Position numbers and translations under genes: made by a program. A DNA stretch of 64,000 nucleotides, taken from positions 1 through 64,000 of the forward strand of contig JAFNXL010000027.1 of the NCBI GenBank assembly GCA_017379075.1, given 5' to 3'. How positions within the stretch are numbered: position 1 is the stretch's first letter; each line of letters begins with the position of its first letter. Shown here piece after piece: positions 29,233-37,803 of the stretch. Source of the DNA: Bacteroidaceae bacterium. GTDB lineage: Bacteria > Bacteroidota > Bacteroidia > Bacteroidales > Bacteroidaceae. The notes beneath the pieces are model-generated. The model saw only the letters and a list, made by a program, of their open reading frames with translations, was not told the origin of the DNA and did not search any database.

Positions 29233-29240
29233 TAACTTTG
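29233..29240 (+). promoter_or_regulatory. putative -7 element of the SQR-like gene
   Basis: TAACTTTG matches TAnnTTTG about 60 bp before the ATG at 29301. No clear TTTG is at the ideal upstream distance. It faces away from the leu promoter in the same intergenic region. Confidence 0.5.
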
Positions 29241-29300
29241 TCGGGATAAGACTGGGTATCAGTATCAGTCAAAGCAAAAACATAACACTTTAGATATAAC

Positions 29301-30683
29301 ATGGACAAGACATTTATGACTCGCCGAACCTTTCTGAAAGGCGGATTAGGAGCTGCCGCTGTATTGGGCATCGGAGGCGGAACCATGCATTACCTTAATA
29401 TGGTTGATGTAAAGGGGCGCATCCTCATCATCGGTGGTGGTGCGGCCGGATGCAGTTTTGCCGCACGACTTATGAGAAGAATCAGCAATCCTGACATCAC
29501 GCTCATTGACCCTGCGGACAGACAATATTACCAACCGGGATTCACCTTCATTGCCTCGGGCATCTTCAAACCCGACGAAGTGTGGAAACCCATGTCAAAA
29601 TGCATCCCAAGTGGTGTGAAATGGATAAAGGATTCGGTTGTGGAACTGGATCCCATCAAGCAGACAGCCCGTACAGCAGGTGGACAAGTTGTTGAATATG
29701 ACTTCCTTGTACTTACCCCCGGATTGCAAATCAACTGGAACAAGGTGGAAGGTATCAGCCGTGAGACATTGGGACAGGGCAACGCCCATTGCATCTACGA
29801 TTTTGAAGGAGCACAACGCATCTGGCCGGCCATTCAGGAACTGGTGGCCAAGGGCGGACGAGGCGTATTCACCGACACTTATACCAAACTCAAATGTGGC
29901 GGAGCGCCCAAGAAAATCTGTATGCTGACCGAACATCTGGCACGCAAGGAAGGCAAGCGAGATGGGGTGCAGATTGATTATTTCTGCTGTTCGGACGCCC
30001 TCTACAATGTTCCCCTGTACACCCCTCGCCTACTTCAAATCTACGAGGAAAGAAACATTGGTCTGGAGGTGAACCACAGAGTGAAAGGCATTGACACACA
30101 GGCCAAGAAAGTCTATCTGGAACATCATGAAAAGAAAAAGGTCAAAGAAATAAACGAACTTGGAAAAGAAGTGGAGGTGGAGCGCACCATCATCACTCCT
30201 CGGGTGGAAGACTATGACCTGCTCAGTTTCGTCCCCCCCCAGTCCGCTCCCGATTTTGTGCGTGAAGCCGGACTCTCATGGACCGAAGGAAAACTGGCTA
30301 AGGACGGATGGGCCATGGTGGACAAGAAGACACTCACCCACATCCGTTACTCTAATATCGTCTGCCTGGGCGATGTGGCTGGAATCCCCACCAGCAAGAC
30401 ATCCTCAGCCATCCGCATCCAGCTGCCCATAGCAGTGGACAACCTGATTAGTATCATGCAAGGCAAGGATCCCGAAAAAATCTACAACGGGTATGCCTGC
30501 TGCCCCATCGTGACGGATTACGGTCATGTGCTTTTGTGCGAATTCGACTATAACAAGGACCCAGACCCATCCTTCCCCTTCACACTACAAGACATGTCAA
30601 AGGAACAGGCTTCCGCATGGATGCTCAAGCGCCATTTCCTCAAGCCGATGTTCTTCCATGGCATGCTCACCGGACTGATGTAG
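29301..30683 (+). CDS. sulfide:quinone oxidoreductase-like flavoprotein with Tat signal
   Basis: A 460-aa FAD protein. The N-terminus TRRTFLKGGLGAAAVLGIGGG looks like a twin-arginine signal or anchor. ILIIGGGAAGCSFAARL is the FAD-binding Rossmann motif, and NIVCLGDVAGIP is the second flavin loop. Cysteines in LKCGGAPKKICMLTE match the SQR redox region, where family members have a disulfide near the flavin. SQR oxidises sulfide and reduces quinone at the membrane. Start and length are typical; substrate is inferred from family only. Confidence 0.8.
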   Translation: MDKTFMTRRTFLKGGLGAAAVLGIGGGTMHYLNMVDVKGRILIIGGGAAGCSFAARLMRRISNPDITLIDPADRQYYQPGFTFIASGIFKPDEVWKPMSKCIPSGVKWIKDSVVELDPIKQTARTAGGQVVEYDFLVLTPGLQINWNKVEGISRETLGQGNAHCIYDFEGAQRIWPAIQELVAKGGRGVFTDTYTKLKCGGAPKKICMLTEHLARKEGKRDGVQIDYFCCSDALYNVPLYTPRLLQIYEERNIGLEVNHRVKGIDTQAKKVYLEHHEKKKVKEINELGKEVEVERTIITPRVEDYDLLSFVPPQSAPDFVREAGLSWTEGKLAKDGWAMVDKKTLTHIRYSNIVCLGDVAGIPTSKTSSAIRIQLPIAVDNLISIMQGKDPEKIYNGYACCPIVTDYGHVLLCEFDYNKDPDPSFPFTLQDMSKEQASAWMLKRHFLKPMFFHGMLTGLM

Positions 30684-30685
30684 GA

Positions 30686-31288
30686 ATGCTCTATCTGAAC
30701 ACAAAGATAAACGAAATCACAGAGCAGCAGCTGGACGAACTGATCCGGCTGCTGCCCTTGCAACGAAGACAAAAAGCAGAAAGGTTCACCCATCTCCAGG
30801 GGCGTCTGGAGTGTGTGCTCTCCTATCTGGAACTCAGCCGTGGACTGAAAGAAGAATTCGGCATAACTGAACAGCCCGATTTTGATTTCACCCCCAAAGG
30901 AAAACCATTCCTTAGCGCCCATCCACATATCCACTTCAGCATCAGCCACTGCCGCAATGCAGTGGGATGCCTCATAAGCACAACCCCATGCGGACTGGAC
31001 ATTGAGCGCATCCGGCCTCTAAATCCACAACTGGTACGCCACACCATGAACGAAGAAGAATGTGAGCAAATTTTTTCTTCCTCCCGACCCGATGTAACTT
31101 TCATCCGGATGTGGACCCAAAAGGAAGCCGTACTGAAGCTAAACGGAACCGGCATAACAGACCATCTGCATCAGGTTCTCTTACCACAAAATCTGGAAGG
31201 CATCCACCTTTCCACCACCGACTATCTTGAACAAGGCTTTGTCCTCACCTCAGCAATAAGTTATCATAAAAATAAGGAAAGCTTATGA
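30686..31288 (+). CDS. 4'-phosphopantetheinyl transferase
   Basis: A 200-aa Sfp-type transferase that moves phosphopantetheine from CoA onto carrier proteins. Residues include FSISHCRNAVGCLIS, CGLDIERI (metal-binding Asp and Glu) and FIRMWTQKEAVLKLNG (the W-x-x-K-E-A motif). An in-frame ATG at 30617 lies inside the preceding gene, so the start MLYLNTKINEITE at 30686, 2 bp after the SQR-like stop, was chosen. Its carrier protein is not in the window. Confidence 0.88.
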   Translation: MLYLNTKINEITEQQLDELIRLLPLQRRQKAERFTHLQGRLECVLSYLELSRGLKEEFGITEQPDFDFTPKGKPFLSAHPHIHFSISHCRNAVGCLISTTPCGLDIERIRPLNPQLVRHTMNEEECEQIFSSSRPDVTFIRMWTQKEAVLKLNGTGITDHLHQVLLPQNLEGIHLSTTDYLEQGFVLTSAISYHKNKESL

Positions 31289-32250
31289 CGAACATGAAGA
31301 TAACCTTTCGCAAAACAATCTATGCCAGTACAGTCCTGCTGGCAATCATACTGTTCTCGCTTGGTGCGGGCAGTTGCTATATGCTCTCATACTCACTTGG
31401 AGAAGACCCCAACCGCAAAGATGTGGATAGTGCATACAACGTCCTTTACAAGAGAGTGCCCGACATGAGGTGTTGGGTGGACAGCCTGAAGCAGAACGGT
31501 TTGTTGCGGGACACCTTCGTAACAATGCCTTCCGGAGAACGCCACCATGCCATCTATCTGCGGGCCGATTCGGCACAAGGACGCACAGCCATCGTTGTAC
31601 ACGGCTACAGAGACACTGCCCCCAAATACCTCTATCTGGGACGGATGTACCATCGCGACCTAGGATTCAACATCCTCATGCCCGACCTTCATGCGCATGG
31701 CCTTAGCGATGGCGAAGGCATTGGCATGGGATGGAACGAAAGACACGATGTAATCCGATGGGCAGAAGTGGCCGAAGAGATATTCCGCAGCCCATCGCAC
31801 GAATCAAAGATAGTCATCCATGGCGTTTCCATGGGAGCGGCCACCACCATGAACCTTTCTGGCGAGCCACACCCCTCATACATCAAATGCTTTGTGGCAG
31901 ATTGCGGATTCACCTCCGTCTGGGACGAATTCCGCGGGCAGTTAAGGGAACAATTCTCCCTACCCCCCTTCCCGCTCATGCACATCGCCTCCCGCCTCTG
32001 CCGCATGAAATACGGATGGACATTCCGTGAGGCATCCCCACTGAAGCAAGTCGCCAAATGCCAAAAGCCCATCCTCTTCATCCATGGCGAAAAAGACACA
32101 TACGTCCCTACAGAAATGGTCTATCGCCTTTATGACGCCAAACCCACCCCAAAACAACTCTGGACCGTCCCCAACACCGGACATGCAGACTCCTATATCA
32201 ATTTCCCGGAAGAGTATACGAAGAGAGTAAAGGAGTTTGTTTCGGAGTAA
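31285..32250 (+). CDS. alpha/beta hydrolase, membrane-anchored or exported
   Basis: A 321-aa serine hydrolase with a hydrophobic N-terminus (residues ~12-32). The nucleophile elbow is GVSMGAAT (G-x-S-x-G), the acid is probably in HGEKDTYVP and the His in NTGHADSY. It overlaps the PPTase by 4 bp. Its final ~174 bp are repeated at 33532-33705, beyond the Abi gene, showing that the 3' end was duplicated there. It is the last gene of the GC-rich region. Substrate unknown. Confidence 0.85.
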   Translation: MTNMKITFRKTIYASTVLLAIILFSLGAGSCYMLSYSLGEDPNRKDVDSAYNVLYKRVPDMRCWVDSLKQNGLLRDTFVTMPSGERHHAIYLRADSAQGRTAIVVHGYRDTAPKYLYLGRMYHRDLGFNILMPDLHAHGLSDGEGIGMGWNERHDVIRWAEVAEEIFRSPSHESKIVIHGVSMGAATTMNLSGEPHPSYIKCFVADCGFTSVWDEFRGQLREQFSLPPFPLMHIASRLCRMKYGWTFREASPLKQVAKCQKPILFIHGEKDTYVPTEMVYRLYDAKPTPKQLWTVPNTGHADSYINFPEEYTKRVKEFVSE

Positions 32251-32291
32251 GGAAATTCCACAACATTCTTATCCCATACACAAACAAAAAA

Positions 32292-32321
32292 CGAGCTCTT
32301 ACTGCAAGCAGAGAGAACTCG
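32292..32321 (+). terminator. possible terminator after the hydrolase gene
   Basis: CGAGCTCT at 32292-32299 can pair with AGAGAACTCG at 32312-32321 (two-base bulge). A T-rich stretch (GATTTAATCTTGTTT) follows. It is a plausible intrinsic terminator for the plus-strand operon; pairing is imperfect. Confidence 0.4.
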
Positions 32322-32418
32322 ATTTAATCTTGTTTATAGTGCAGATGGGTGCGACAGGGCTTCCCAGATACACTTTCAACTATGCAAATTTACATCATTT
32401 TTCTCAAAATACAATTAA

Positions 32419-33393
32419 TTAAAAGAATTTTTTTATCGAATTAACAATTTTTTGGAAAAAAGAAACTTCTTGGGCAGTATTAACCGGCAAAATTATGCCT
32501 GTTTGAGATTCTATAAGCGGCTGTAGCATCGGTGATTTAGAGTATAATAATCGCATTGCCTCGTAAATTTCCTTCCACATATCATTTGCTCTATTAACTG
32601 AAACCATTTTCATAAGATAATCTATGACTCGCATAGCTCCGTGAAAGGTCTGCTGAGTGTGATCAGGAAACGAAGGACACGCCACACCAGTTCTGATACC
32701 AGAAGCCAGAGTCATACCCAACAAGACGTTACCATGAGCACAGGCATTGCGAACTTCACGTATGGCAGACAAGTAGGTTTTGAATGTAGCTGTTGCAGGT
32801 TCACCAAAATGAGTACTGATAATTCGTTTGTCTATATCGAGGACAAGGCTGTCGTATAATACTTCAAGGTTACCAAGCGTCATGTATTCCAATGTTTTCC
32901 ATGCTGGAGCATATTGACCAAGGTATTTCAAATGATGACGTTTAATTGTAGGCTTCTTCTTGATTGACTGATAGGCTTTTACTGGAAAATCATTTATAAA
33001 CTGTGAAGAAACGACAGAAGGGTTAACAAACCAAGTAGGATCTGCCACGTACTTATTGGATAGCTCATAGATGATAGTTGTACGTATTGCAACCTCAATT
33101 CTTGACAAATAGCGATTAAGAATATTTCTCAAATCCAAATCAAAGTAATAAAGCCAAACTACATCTTCAATCTTTGTTCCGGGACAAACAATATGGTTAC
33201 GACGGAAATCAAGCAGAGGATATGTTTTCTCAAACGGATATATATAGAATCCAAGACGATAATATCCTATGTCAGCCAGATACTCCTTAGCCTTTGCTTC
33301 ATCAGAAATTACCACATTACGATTACGGAGAATACGAATCTGCTCATCATATGTGGTTGCTTGTTTGGTATATGCTACTTTTGCTCTCTCCAT
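32419..33393 (-). CDS. Abi_2 (AbiD/AbiF-type) HEPN abortive-infection protein
   Basis: A 324-aa protein matching Abi_2: the TTYDEQIRILRNRN opening, AKEYLADIGYYRLGFYIYPF, the YYFDLDLRNILNRYLSRIEVAIRT helix, and the C-terminal REVRNACAHGN, an R-N-x3-H HEPN ribonuclease motif. Such proteins block phage by RNA cleavage, and AbiF-type members have been linked to a controlling small RNA. It stands alone, against its left neighbours, between a complete hydrolase gene and a duplicated hydrolase 3' end. Its AT-rich sequence differs from the left region, which suggests recent acquisition. Confidence 0.88.
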   Translation of the reverse strand: MERAKVAYTKQATTYDEQIRILRNRNVVISDEAKAKEYLADIGYYRLGFYIYPFEKTYPLLDFRRNHIVCPGTKIEDVVWLYYFDLDLRNILNRYLSRIEVAIRTTIIYELSNKYVADPTWFVNPSVVSSQFINDFPVKAYQSIKKKPTIKRHHLKYLGQYAPAWKTLEYMTLGNLEVLYDSLVLDIDKRIISTHFGEPATATFKTYLSAIREVRNACAHGNVLLGMTLASGIRTGVACPSFPDHTQQTFHGAMRVIDYLMKMVSVNRANDMWKEIYEAMRLLYSKSPMLQPLIESQTGIILPVNTAQEVSFFQKIVNSIKKFF

Positions 33394-33756
33394 TGGGATT
33401 ATGAACCAATTGCAAAGTTATAAAATCTTTCCCTATTATCATCCCAAACAAACGCAAAACAATGCTGAACTCGGTGGAAATCGCATCATTTTGGATAGAT
33501 TTCCACCGGGTTCAAGCATATTTTACCACTATTCTTCTTCATCCATGGCGAAAAAGACACATACGTCCCCACAGAAATGGTCTATCGCCTTTATGACGCT
33601 AAACCCACCCCCAAACAACTCTGGATCGTCCCCAACACCGGACATGCCGACTCGTATATCAATTTCCCGGAAAAGTATACGAAGAGAGTCAAGGAGTTTG
33701 TTTCTGGTTTTTAATTTGTATTAACGAAACAACTCCAATGACTTTCTTAAAGATTT
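33394..33756. other. 363-bp spacer holding a duplicated hydrolase end
   Basis: Upstream of the Abi gene. The right half (33532-33714) is a remnant of the hydrolase 3' end. The left part is AT-rich, would contain the Abi promoter, and could hold a small regulatory RNA as in other AbiF-type systems, but I see no certain structure. Open frames in other phases are shadows. Confidence 0.6.
33532..33714 (+). pseudogene. duplicated 3' end of the alpha/beta hydrolase gene
   Basis: Bases 33532-33705 match 32071-32244 of the intact hydrolase with a few substitutions (constant offset 1461). The reading frame is still open (IHGEKDTYVPTEMVY ... KEFVSGF, stop at 33712) but has no start or N-terminal part, so it is a gene fragment. 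It marks the right side of the segment carrying the Abi gene. Confidence 0.85.
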
Positions 33757-35862
33757 CTATTCTGGCTTATAATGTGTAACGGATGACAACACAGGGGAGC
33801 ATTTGGTGGCTAGCGTGCTATTTGTCATAAAGCCGCGAGGAACTTCTATCTTTTCCAAAGAAAAACAATATGAAAATGGAGTCTTCCCGACCTCTTTAAC
33901 TTTTTCCGGTATTCGTATACTTTTTAAAGAAACACACCCAAGAAATGCAAAATCATCAATTTTTATTAATGAAGATGGCAATATAATAGAATAAAGAGAG
34001 CTACAATCTTTAAACATATATTTTCCGATTGTGTTTTTTTCACTTGTATAATTAGCTAAAATCTCTTCATCTTCTGTCTTAGTATAATATAAGCCCTCAT
34101 GATTTAATCCGACTCTGCTCTTAAAGCTTTTCCATTGCTTCTCATTCATTGTATCAAAATCATAAGTTTTGTTATCTATGTCATACTTAAATCCGGAGCG
34201 TTCTAAATAAGACACACTAGTCCATCCACCTTTAGCCACCTCAACAAGATACGGTTCATTATCTTTAAGAATCTTGGCATTTTCAAGATCAAGGATCCGC
34301 AATGAACCTCCTTGCCAACTTTGCAATGGGTTATCTTGAAAAGCACCCGCCATTTTTCGCAAAAACTTAATATCTTCACTATTTATCGGACCAGAAATAA
34401 CTAGTTTTGTTACATATTCCTTCTCATCATTTGTAAAATGTGTTTCTAATGTTCCCGCTTCTTTAAGCACAACATTTTTAACTCTTTCATCAGTTTGTGG
34501 TTCAATACCACATAATATTCCATTTACAGCCAATAAACTTTTATTCTGAGAGGGATAGTTTCCTAATTTCAGTCTATAGAATCCATTATGGGAACCTTTC
34601 CACCCCAGATTGACGTGGAAAAACTCATTATTGTAACCATCACATACAAAAGCATGACTTTCATCAGACAAAAAACAAGGTCGTTTCATATCAAGCTCAC
34701 GATATATCAATGAAATCATATCATCATCTGTTAAGTGTCTTTGATAATAATTCATTTTGCCAGAATAACCGAGATTATTGCACAACATTGGTTTGATATA
34801 TAAATATTTTGCAGAAGTTATCTCCTCAGTATAATTTGCACCTAAAGACAAACCTAAACAAGTAAATAATTTAGACAAATCTTTGGGAAACATTGCGGAG
34901 TCTTTCTCTGAATAATCTCCTTTATATGAATCCCAATTAAAAGACAATTTACTCCAATCAACTACAAACAACTCATCATTTGGAGTTGCAAACACATGAT
35001 TATTCCCTTGTTTGGGCCATTTATGATAATTCATTATCATCGCAATAGATAATGAGACACATCCAATGAATGTTTTTTTCCCATTAAGCATAGGTGCATT
35101 TATATTATAAGGGGCACTTTGTCCCCATTTCACACCATCTAATAATGGAGTTATAGATTTATCGGGAATCGTATTTGTTTCATTATCATTAAGATGATCG
35201 ATTGTATCTTTCATCATTGCAGAGATTTGTTCTTTATAAGAAGCCACAATCGGTTTATAATACATTGAAGACTCTGTACTATATGCAATAATAGGTTGTT
35301 CAAGCAAATCCCAGATGTTATGTTTGGCAACTATACAGAAACAATCATTCGATCTATCTTCAAAAATCCAAAAATTATCATCTTCTTTAGAGATTTTTAA
35401 AATTAATGAATCTGGGTGTTTGACATGTCTGCTTAACCAATCAGACGCCAAAGACATTTCTTTCCCATATTTCGGATTAGCCTTTACATATACACGCTTT
35501 ACGTCTGAATACACTAAACTATCACCTACAATTGCGCTCATCCTCGGCAATTCAACATTCCCTGTTTTGGATGTTGAATATACAACTTTTGCCATTAATT
35601 GGGAATACGGTTTACCATCTGATTTAGAATATTTTAAATCAATAAGATTATAACCATTTCTACCAGTAAACCTTCCAGCATCTTTCCATCCATTTGAAGA
35701 TAGTATATATTCTACAGTGAAAGGTTCTCCTTGTACAACAGAGTCTGTAGATTCTACTACAAATCGTTCCAAGTAGGGAAGTTTAGATTTACGCAACATC
35801 TTATTTTGTGCACTAATAGGAAGCAGAAATATAAAAGCAAAGATAAAAATAAATGTTCTCAT
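33757..35862 (-). CDS. C10 (streptopain-like) cysteine protease with BatD-like and LRR regions
   Basis: A 701-aa exported protein (signal ends ISAQ). Residues ~35-130 resemble a BatD/oxygen-tolerance type beta-domain (VVQGEPFTVEYILSSNG). Residues ~140-210 resemble the SpeB/PrtT propeptide. The C10 peptidase has catalytic Cys268 in FIGCVSLSIAMIMNYHKWP and His403 in SHAFVCDGY, followed by HVNLGWKG. The tail holds BspA-type leucine-rich repeats (FKDCSSLYSIILPSSL, FLGCVSLKSIRIPEKV). It is the last gene of the minus-strand cluster. It may be a secreted substrate or maturation protease; that link is inferred from position. Confidence 0.85.
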   Translation of the reverse strand: MRTFIFIFAFIFLLPISAQNKMLRKSKLPYLERFVVESTDSVVQGEPFTVEYILSSNGWKDAGRFTGRNGYNLIDLKYSKSDGKPYSQLMAKVVYSTSKTGNVELPRMSAIVGDSLVYSDVKRVYVKANPKYGKEMSLASDWLSRHVKHPDSLILKISKEDDNFWIFEDRSNDCFCIVAKHNIWDLLEQPIIAYSTESSMYYKPIVASYKEQISAMMKDTIDHLNDNETNTIPDKSITPLLDGVKWGQSAPYNINAPMLNGKKTFIGCVSLSIAMIMNYHKWPKQGNNHVFATPNDELFVVDWSKLSFNWDSYKGDYSEKDSAMFPKDLSKLFTCLGLSLGANYTEEITSAKYLYIKPMLCNNLGYSGKMNYYQRHLTDDDMISLIYRELDMKRPCFLSDESHAFVCDGYNNEFFHVNLGWKGSHNGFYRLKLGNYPSQNKSLLAVNGILCGIEPQTDERVKNVVLKEAGTLETHFTNDEKEYVTKLVISGPINSEDIKFLRKMAGAFQDNPLQSWQGGSLRILDLENAKILKDNEPYLVEVAKGGWTSVSYLERSGFKYDIDNKTYDFDTMNEKQWKSFKSRVGLNHEGLYYTKTEDEEILANYTSEKNTIGKYMFKDCSSLYSIILPSSLIKIDDFAFLGCVSLKSIRIPEKVKEVGKTPFSYCFSLEKIEVPRGFMTNSTLATKCSPVLSSVTHYKPE

Positions 35863-35882
35863 AAGAAACTCACATAAATTGA

Positions 35883-36770
35883 TTATTTTTTTGTTCTCGT
35901 TATCACAGTACGTACCCGATTAGTCTTACGATTATCCAACCATTTTTTATCCGCAGTTTCCTCATGCATCTTCATTGCCTTTTCAGCATTCCATTCGCAA
36001 CGTTGAACTTTATGACTTTTGTTCCCATAATATGAAAAAGCAAATCCTTTTTTTGTTTTGGCGCAAATGCTTAACATATTATCCAAAATACTTCCCATAC
36101 GTCCTACCTTGTCTGTAAAATGCAACGCCACCCTGGTCGTATCCAAAAATGAATGACCTAATTGTGCTTTAGAATCATCATGAGACAAATGAAGAGTTAC
36201 AAACTTTTCATCTATAGACAAGCTGTCTACATCAAAATATTTATCCCTTGCAAAATGGAAACGGGCATACTCCAATGTTTCCATTTTCTTACGTATGAGA
36301 AAAATCTCTTCACCTATTTCATGAAGTTGCTTATCTGAAAGAATTTCCTTGAATTGTTGAGACGTTATATTTATAGTTCTTTCAATACTACTTGAAAACG
36401 TAAAAGAAACATTTGCATTAGCTTTTAATAAGTACTCTGACGCAGCCTTCCACTTATCAGGGCGCAAATTAATAATTGACATCAATTCTGCGTACTTAAA
36501 CTTATCATCATCTTCATTTTTGTATTTATCTTCAAAAGAAGATAATGGTTCATATAAAAAATTTATTCTCAACTGATTGCTTTCGCAACTAAGATCATGC
36601 ATACTAAGATACTGTACAGTTCGATCATTACATAATGGTTCCAGTTCTATCCTTGCCTTCCAAATCAAATGTTCAATTTCTTCACGCTTTTGTTTGTACA
36701 TGATAAAACAATAGAAGGCAAGGCATGGCAGTATAATAATTATAAATATTAAAAGTAATGTTTTTTTCAT
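35883..36770 (-). CDS. single-pass membrane protein, unrecognised
   Basis: A 295-aa protein with one N-terminal hydrophobic segment (residues ~4-24, LLLIFIIIILPCLAFYCFIMY) and then a soluble, charged region rich in Lys, Glu and Asp. It includes helical stretches (residues 25-45 and 140-160) and a basic C-terminus (KTNRVRTVITRTKK). No family was recognised. It lies between the PP2C and C10 protease genes, 20 bp from the latter, all on the minus strand, so it probably belongs to the same system. Confidence 0.7.
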   Translation of the reverse strand: MKKTLLLIFIIIILPCLAFYCFIMYKQKREEIEHLIWKARIELEPLCNDRTVQYLSMHDLSCESNQLRINFLYEPLSSFEDKYKNEDDDKFKYAELMSIINLRPDKWKAASEYLLKANANVSFTFSSSIERTINITSQQFKEILSDKQLHEIGEEIFLIRKKMETLEYARFHFARDKYFDVDSLSIDEKFVTLHLSHDDSKAQLGHSFLDTTRVALHFTDKVGRMGSILDNMLSICAKTKKGFAFSYYGNKSHKVQRCEWNAEKAMKMHEETADKKWLDNRKTNRVRTVITRTKK

Positions 36771-36811
36771 AATCTAATTCATCATTTAAAAGATACCAAC
36801 ATGTAAAATTT

Positions 36812-37717
36812 TTAAACCTCTAAATTCCACACATTTAGAAGTTTAAACCATAACATTTTTATCTGTCTTGTAATTTCATTCCATAAATTAAATGGTATTT
36901 TCACCTCATCATCATCAATTGTTGAAATGCATAATACTGTAATATTGTCTCTTCCCCCTGATTTGATTGCCAGGTCAACTAATGCATTACAACAATCAGT
37001 TACATTTAAATATTTATTATAGTACACATGTTCAATTGCATTATCCTTACAATATGCAGACAATCCATCGCTACATAATAGAAATTGATCATGCCTTTGT
37101 ATATTGTAAACTACTATTTCTGGTTCTGCTGAGACGTCACGATCCCCAATGCAACGAGTTATAATACAATTATCTGGACTTTTATATGACTCTTTTACAG
37201 ACATTTCCCCCCTATCTATCAATTCTTGAACATAAGAATGGTCTTTTGTAAGACATTTTAATCCATATTTAGGATTAAACACATAACATCTGCTATCACC
37301 ACACCATGCAATAAAAGCCTTATTGTGTAAAATCCACAATATTACAATAGTTGTCCCCATTCCTATTGTTTCCGGATCTGTTTCAATATGTTTTAATATG
37401 GCTTTATTTGCTTTTTTTATAAATTCCAACAAACAACTCCTTACTTTATCTTCGGTATCAATGCTACTTAACAAAATCGATCGGGATAGTTCCCCTTTTA
37501 TGGTTTCGACAGCAATAGTTGAAGCAATTTCACCGGCATTAGCCCCTCCCATTCCATCTGCAACAATAGAAATTGCACCCAAACGACCTATTTTAACAAA
37601 TTCATTAGATGAATTATTCCATTTCCGCTTTGTCAAATCCGGACAAAATGAAAAATAATCCTCGTTGTTAGCACGTTCTAATCCAATGTCAGTCTTTCCT
37701 GAAACACGAATTTTCAT
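36812..37717 (-). CDS. PP2C-family Ser/Thr protein phosphatase
   Basis: A 301-aa cytosolic phosphatase. Family motifs are RANNEDYF (first metal Asp), SIVADGMGGANAGEIAS, FLLCSDGLSAY and GGRDNITVLCIS (last metal Asp). It could reverse phosphorylation by the kinase encoded at 41133-42458; together with the FHA domain of the RING protein this resembles the PpkA-PppA-Fha control of some T6SSs. A hairpin (37752-37783) separates it from the upstream lipoprotein gene, so it may have its own promoter. Confidence 0.9.
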   Translation of the reverse strand: MKIRVSGKTDIGLERANNEDYFSFCPDLTKRKWNNSSNEFVKIGRLGAISIVADGMGGANAGEIASTIAVETIKGELSRSILLSSIDTEDKVRSCLLEFIKKANKAILKHIETDPETIGMGTTIVILWILHNKAFIAWCGDSRCYVFNPKYGLKCLTKDHSYVQELIDRGEMSVKESYKSPDNCIITRCIGDRDVSAEPEIVVYNIQRHDQFLLCSDGLSAYCKDNAIEHVYYNKYLNVTDCCNALVDLAIKSGGRDNITVLCISTIDDDEVKIPFNLWNEITRQIKMLWFKLLNVWNLEV

Positions 37718-37751
37718 GATACCCGTAAATAATTATATGGCGTAAAGTAAA

Positions 37752-37783
37752 GGTGGGCATGTCAAACATTAGACAAACCCACC
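37752..37783 (-). terminator. intrinsic terminator after the Ig-like lipoprotein gene
   Basis: On the minus strand, GGTGGG at the left arm pairs with CCCACC, and inner TGTC with GACA, followed by a T-rich TTTACTTT. It lies in the 86-bp gap between the lipoprotein stop (37804) and the PP2C start (37717), dividing the cluster into two possible units. Confidence 0.6.
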
Positions 37784-37803
37784 AAATAGTGTCCTTTTAT
37801 AAA

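Noticed and set aside
33269-33724. A 151-codon plus-strand frame across the duplicated hydrolase end
   Set aside because: It is in a different frame from the hydrolase remnant and antisense to the Abi gene start.
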